In this document: positions 14,564-18,330 of the stretch, in pieces
Layout of the letters: each line of letters starts with the position of its first letter
Position numbering within the stretch: the first letter of the stretch is position 1
Assembly: GCA_946496415.1 (NCBI GenBank)
Contig: CAMMGP010000005.1
Location: 1 to 18,330, forward strand
DNA length: 18,330 nucleotides
Direction of reading: 5' to 3'
Source of the DNA: an uncultured Clostridia bacterium
GTDB taxonomy: Bacteria > Bacillota > Clostridia > Christensenellales > Aristaeellaceae
Program-made: the position numbers and the translations under genes
The notes under the pieces: generated by a model
The model's input: the letters and a program-made list of their open reading frames with translations, nothing else
The model's database searches: none
Told to the model about the DNA's origin: nothing

Positions 14564-17500
14564 AGCATCAAGATGACCGTGGACGGCAATACCGCCGTCA
14601 GCCACGTCGCATACGCGTTCAGCGATGTGGCCGCAATCTACCCCATCACGCCTTCCTCGCCCATGGCCGAAGTGGCCGACGAGTGGGCCGCGCAGGGCCG
14701 CGACAACCTCTTTGGCCAGAAGGTCCGCATCGCCGAGATGCAGTCCGAAGGCGGCGCCGCCGGCGCTGTGCACGGCTCCCTTGCCGCGGGCGCGCTGACC
14801 AGCACGTTCACCGCCTCGCAGGGCCTGCTTTTGATGATCCCCAACATGTACAAGATCTCCGGCGAGTTGCTGCCGGGCGTGTTCCACGTTTCCGCCCGCG
14901 CGCTGGCCTATCACGCGCTGTCGATCTTCGGCGACCATTCCGACGTCATGGCCTGCCGCCAGACCGGCTTTGCCATGCTGGCCTCCAACAGCGTGCAGGA
15001 AGCGATGGACATGGCGCTGGTCGCCCATGTGTCCGCGCTGAAGGCCTCTGTGCCCTTCCTGCACTTCTTCGACGGCTTCCGCACCTCCCACGAGATCCAG
15101 AAGATCGACGGCATCGAGTATGACGAGATGAAGAAACTCGTGCCGTGGGACAAGGTCAAGGCCTTCCGCGAGCGCGCGCTCAACCCCGAGCATCCGCATC
15201 AGAGCGGCACGGCCCAGAACCCGGACATCTACTTCCAGGGCCGCGAGGCTGCCAACAAGTACTATCTGGCCACCCCGGACATCGTCGAGGAAGTCATGAA
15301 CGAAGTCGGCGAACTGACCGGCCGCCACTACAAGCTGTTTGACTACGTGGGCGCCCCGGACGCCGACCGCGTCATCATCGCCATGGGCTCCGGCTGCGAC
15401 GCCGCCGAGGAGACCGTCAATTACCTGAACAAGCGCGGCGAGAAGGTCGGCCTTGTCAAGGTCCACCTCTACCGCCCCTTCTCCATGAAGCACTTCCTGG
15501 CCGCCATCCCGGCCACCTGCAAGAAGATCGCCGTGCTGGACCGCACCAAGGAGTCCGGCTCTCTGGGCGAGCCTCTGTATCTGGACGTCTGCTCCGCGCT
15601 GCGCGAGGCGGGCAAGAACGACATCCTCGTCGTCGGCGGCCGCTACGGCCTCGGCTCCAAGGAGTTCAACCCCACCATGGTCAAGGCCGTCTATGACAAC
15701 CTGGCCAAGGACGAGCCCAAGAACCACTTCACCGTCGGCATCGTCGACGATGTGACCGGCACCTCCCTCGAGTTGGGCGAGAAGATCGACGCCAGCCCCG
15801 AAGGTCTGGTCTCCTGCATGTTCTACGGCCTCGGCTCCGACGGCACCGTGGGCGCGAACAAGAACTCCATCAAGATCATCGGCGACCACACCGATATGTA
15901 CGCGCAGGCGTATTTCAGCTACGATTCCAAGAAGTCCGGCGGCATCACCGTCAGCCACCTGCGCTTCGGCAAGAGCCCGATCATGTCCACCTACCTGATC
16001 GACTCCGCGGACTTCATCGCCTGCCACAACCCCGCCTACGTCACCAAGTACGACATGCTCTCCGCCCTCAAGGACGGCGGCGTCTTCCTGCTCAACAGCC
16101 CCTGGACGGCCGCGGAGATGGAAGAGCAGCTCCCCGCTTCCATGAAGCAGGCGCTGGCGAAGAAGCACGCCAGGTTCTACACCGTGGACGCCATCAAGCT
16201 GGCCCGCGAGGTCGGCATGGGCGGCCGCATCAACACCATCATGCAGGCGGCGTTCTTCAAGCTGGCCAACATCATCCCCTACGAGCAGGCCGATGAGTAC
16301 ATGAAGGCGTATGCGAAGAAGGCCTACGGCAAGAAGGGCGACGCCATCGTCAAGAAGAACTGGGACGCCATCGACATCGCCATCTCCGGCCTGGTCGAGA
16401 TCCCCGTGCCCGCCGAGTGGGCCAACGCCACCACCGGCGCGGTGCCCGTCAAGGTCGAGGCCACCGAGTACTTCGACGAGGTCATCCAGCCCATCCTCGC
16501 GCAGGAAGGCGACAAGCTGCCCGTGTCCAAGCTGGATCCGGCCGGCGTCGTGCCCACCGGCACCACCAAGTACGAAAAGCGCGGCATCGCCGTCATGGTG
16601 CCCGAGTGGCAGATCGACAACTGCATCCAGTGCTGCCAGTGCGCCATGGTCTGCCCGCACGCCTGCATCCGCCCCTACATGGTGGACGACGAGGGCAAGG
16701 CCAACGCGCCCGAGACCTTCGCCACCAAGCCGGCGCTGGGCCCGAAGTTCAAGGGCCTGACCTTCCGCATGCAGGTTTCCCCGCTGGATTGCACCGGCTG
16801 CGAGAACTGCGCGCAGGTCTGCCCGGCGAAGAACAAGGCGCTGGTCATGAAGCCTCTGGCCACCCAGACCGCCGAGGAGAAGAACTGGGAGTACGCCCAG
16901 ACGCTGCCTGAGTTCAAGGGCGAGGCGCATCCCAAGACCATCAAGGACGCCCAGCTGAAGAAGCCGCTCTTTGAGTTCTCCGGCGCCTGCGCGGGCTGCG
17001 GCGAAACCCCGTATGTCAAGCTTGTCACCCAGCTGTTCGGCGACCGCATGATCGTTGCCAACGCCACGGGCTGCTCCTCCATCTACGGCGGCTCCGCTCC
17101 CACCTGCCCCTACACCACCAACAACGAAGGCCACGGCCCCGCCTGGGCGAACAGCCTCTTTGAGGACAACGCCGAGTTCGGCTTCGGCATGAACCTGGCC
17201 GTCACCCAGCGCCGCAAGAAGCTGGCCGACACCGTCGCAAAGCTCATCGCCATCCCCTACTGCGATGAGGAGATTCAGGCCGCGGGCAAGGAATGGCTCG
17301 AGGGCATGGACGACGCCGAGGCCTCCAAGGCCGCCGGCGCGAAGCTGCTGGCCGCCTGCAAGAAGGCCACCGATCCCGCCCGCGATCTGACCGGTACGCC
17401 CGGCGAGGCCGCGTGGCTGGCCAACGGCAAGGTCTGCCCCTGCGAGGCCTGCACGCTGGCGCGCGAGGTCGTCGCCGACGCCGATATGCTGACCAAGAAG

Positions 17501-18127
17501 TCCATCTGGATCTTCGGCGGCGACGGCTGGGCCTACGACATCGGCTACGGCGGACTGGACCACGTGCTGGCCCAGGGCGAGGACGTCAACGTGCTCGTGC
17601 TGGATACCGAGGTCTACTCCAACACCGGCGGACAGGCTTCCAAGTCCACGCCGACCGGCTCCGTGGCCAAGTTCGCGGCCGCCGGCAAGCGCACCCGCAA
17701 GAAGGATCTGGGCCTGATGGCCATGTCCTACGGCTATGTGTACGTGGCGCAGGTCGCCATGGGCGCGGACATGAACCAGCTGATCAAGGCCATGACCGAG
17801 GCCGAGGCCTACAAGGGCCCGTCCCTCATCATCGCCTACGCGCCGTGCATCAACCACGGCATCAAGATGAACCAGGCGCAGGCCGAGATCAAGAAGGCCG
17901 TCGCCGCCGGTTACTGGACGATGTACCGCTACAACCCGGATCTGGAGAACCCGCTCACCGTGGATTCCAAGGACCCGACCGAGAGCTATCAGGACTTCAT
18001 CAAGGGCGAGAACCGCTACGCCTCGCTGCTCAGGCAGTTCCCGGACGTCGCGCCCGCGCTCTTCGAGGAATCCGAGGCCGAGGCCCACAAGCGCCTCGAG
18101 ACCTACAAGCGCATGGCCGGCAAGTAA
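14561..18127 (+). CDS. nifJ: Pyruvate:ferredoxin (flavodoxin) oxidoreductase, single chain
   Basis: This 1188-residue enzyme has the usual length for homodimeric PFOR. It converts pyruvate and CoA to acetyl-CoA and CO2 and reduces ferredoxin, in the cytoplasm of anaerobes. In order: the N-terminal TPP/pyruvate domain (YPITPSSPMAEVADEW, about 26-42), a CoA-binding transketolase-like region (about 265-420), the gamma-type domain, the EKR motif (672-674), two 4Fe-4S clusters in a ferredoxin domain (Cys688, 691, 694, 698 and Cys744, 747, 750, 754), and the TPP-binding domain. The proximal cluster ligands are Cys810, Cys813, Cys838 and Cys1096, and the Mg/TPP motif is GDGWAYDIGYGG (Asp988), followed by EVYSNTGGQASKSTPTG. 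All cofactor residues are present. The TTG start at 14561 is chosen for the AGGAGG spacing. It is a monocistronic gene with its own strong promoter and terminator. Confidence 0.98.
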   Translation: MSIKMTVDGNTAVSHVAYAFSDVAAIYPITPSSPMAEVADEWAAQGRDNLFGQKVRIAEMQSEGGAAGAVHGSLAAGALTSTFTASQGLLLMIPNMYKISGELLPGVFHVSARALAYHALSIFGDHSDVMACRQTGFAMLASNSVQEAMDMALVAHVSALKASVPFLHFFDGFRTSHEIQKIDGIEYDEMKKLVPWDKVKAFRERALNPEHPHQSGTAQNPDIYFQGREAANKYYLATPDIVEEVMNEVGELTGRHYKLFDYVGAPDADRVIIAMGSGCDAAEETVNYLNKRGEKVGLVKVHLYRPFSMKHFLAAIPATCKKIAVLDRTKESGSLGEPLYLDVCSALREAGKNDILVVGGRYGLGSKEFNPTMVKAVYDNLAKDEPKNHFTVGIVDDVTGTSLELGEKIDASPEGLVSCMFYGLGSDGTVGANKNSIKIIGDHTDMYAQAYFSYDSKKSGGITVSHLRFGKSPIMSTYLIDSADFIACHNPAYVTKYDMLSALKDGGVFLLNSPWTAAEMEEQLPASMKQALAKKHARFYTVDAIKLAREVGMGGRINTIMQAAFFKLANIIPYEQADEYMKAYAKKAYGKKGDAIVKKNWDAIDIAISGLVEIPVPAEWANATTGAVPVKVEATEYFDEVIQPILAQEGDKLPVSKLDPAGVVPTGTTKYEKRGIAVMVPEWQIDNCIQCCQCAMVCPHACIRPYMVDDEGKANAPETFATKPALGPKFKGLTFRMQVSPLDCTGCENCAQVCPAKNKALVMKPLATQTAEEKNWEYAQTLPEFKGEAHPKTIKDAQLKKPLFEFSGACAGCGETPYVKLVTQLFGDRMIVANATGCSSIYGGSAPTCPYTTNNEGHGPAWANSLFEDNAEFGFGMNLAVTQRRKKLADTVAKLIAIPYCDEEIQAAGKEWLEGMDDAEASKAAGAKLLAACKKATDPARDLTGTPGEAAWLANGKVCPCEACTLAREVVADADMLTKKSIWIFGGDGWAYDIGYGGLDHVLAQGEDVNVLVLDTEVYSNTGGQASKSTPTGSVAKFAAAGKRTRKKDLGLMAMSYGYVYVAQVAMGADMNQLIKAMTEAEAYKGPSLIIAYAPCINHGIKMNQAQAEIKKAVAAGYWTMYRYNPDLENPLTVDSKDPTESYQDFIKGENRYASLLRQFPDVAPALFEESEAEAHKRLETYKRMAGK

Positions 18128-18167
18128 GCCAAAACATCGCGTTTTTGCGCCCGGCGCAGAAAAGCAG

Positions 18168-18199
18168 GCCGTCTCCCCGAAACGGGGAGGCGGCTTTTT
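18168..18199 (+). terminator. Intrinsic terminator of nifJ
   Basis: A 12-bp stem (18168-18179 with 18183-18194, one wobble pair) has a 3-nt AAA loop and is followed directly by TTTTT (18195-18199). It lies 41 bp after the nifJ stop codon. Confidence 0.93.
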
Positions 18200-18330
18200 G
18201 CGGCGAGAAATGCGGGAGATGCGCATATACCGCCCGCGCGATGGAATACGCCGGGCTCGGATAGAGAGAAAGGTCGTTCCTTCAATATGCCGTTCCTGCT
18301 ATGCCGTCCCCTTTGCGGATATGCTGATAG
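18200..18330. other. Non-coding end of window with a short direct repeat
   Basis: No convincing gene is seen from the nifJ terminator to the window edge on either strand. TATGCCGTTCC (18286-18296) and TATGCCGTCCC (18300-18310) are an imperfect 11-bp direct repeat with a 14-bp period. The stretch may be the leader or promoter region of a gene lying beyond the window, but no clear -35/-10 pair is visible. Confidence 0.4.

Noticed and set aside
18146..18158. Palindrome TGCGCC-C-GGCGCA between the nifJ stop and its terminator, flanked by T and A runs
   Set aside because: The 1-nt centre makes a poor hairpin, and the much stronger terminator at 18168-18199 explains termination. No separate function can be supported.
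1..18330. Mobile element, prophage, CRISPR or defence island
   Set aside because: No transposase, integrase, phage structural gene, regularly spaced repeat array or terminal inverted repeats were seen; nearly all genes are housekeeping-like and similar in base composition.

Overview
The window is GC-rich, gene-dense DNA that looks like the chromosome of an anaerobic, fermentative bacterium, most likely a high-GC member of the Clostridia. The evidence is the single-chain pyruvate:ferredoxin oxidoreductase, the K+-dependent-type membrane pyrophosphatase, the pth/mfd neighbourhood familiar from Firmicutes, and strong AGGAGG-type ribosome binding sites. The assignment to Clostridia is an inference; no rRNA or tRNA gene is present to anchor it.

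Region 1 (1-7651, + strand) is one tight run: the 3' part of pth (peptidyl-tRNA hydrolase, cut by the window edge), a MATE-family efflux transporter, mfd (transcription-repair coupling factor) and a YgiQ-type radical SAM protein. The last two junctions overlap (16 bp and 4 bp). The run closes at a strong intrinsic terminator.

Region 2 (7652-10031) holds an AT-rich non-coding stretch with 13-bp phased repeats and a hairpin leader, then hppA, a membrane-integral pyrophosphatase that couples PPi hydrolysis to cation pumping. A bidirectional terminator separates it from the convergent thiamine pyrophosphokinase gene.

Region 3 (10032-12891) starts with thiamine pyrophosphokinase (- strand). It is divergent from a TetR-type regulator, which is followed by a secreted N-acetylmuramoyl-L-alanine amidase (4 bp overlap) and a hotdog-fold acyl-CoA thioesterase. 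The divergent intergenic region contains two good sigma-70-type promoters and a palindrome spanning the TetR -10 box, a candidate autoregulatory operator.

Region 4 (12892-14423) holds a small unrecognised gene that appears frameshifted, a hairpin, and a 413-residue protein with a DDD motif resembling a GT-A glycosyltransferase, of uncertain function.

Region 5 (14424-18330) has a near-consensus promoter, nifJ (probably a TTG start), a strong terminator, and about 130 bp of apparently empty sequence up to the window edge.

Most genes are housekeeping and fit a low-energy anaerobic lifestyle: NifJ supplies acetyl-CoA and reduced ferredoxin from pyruvate, HppA recovers energy from PPi, and the thiamine pyrophosphokinase makes the TPP cofactor that NifJ needs. 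I found no CRISPR array, transposon, prophage or defence island. The least explained parts are the frameshifted small ORF, the DDD-motif protein and the phased repeats upstream of hppA.
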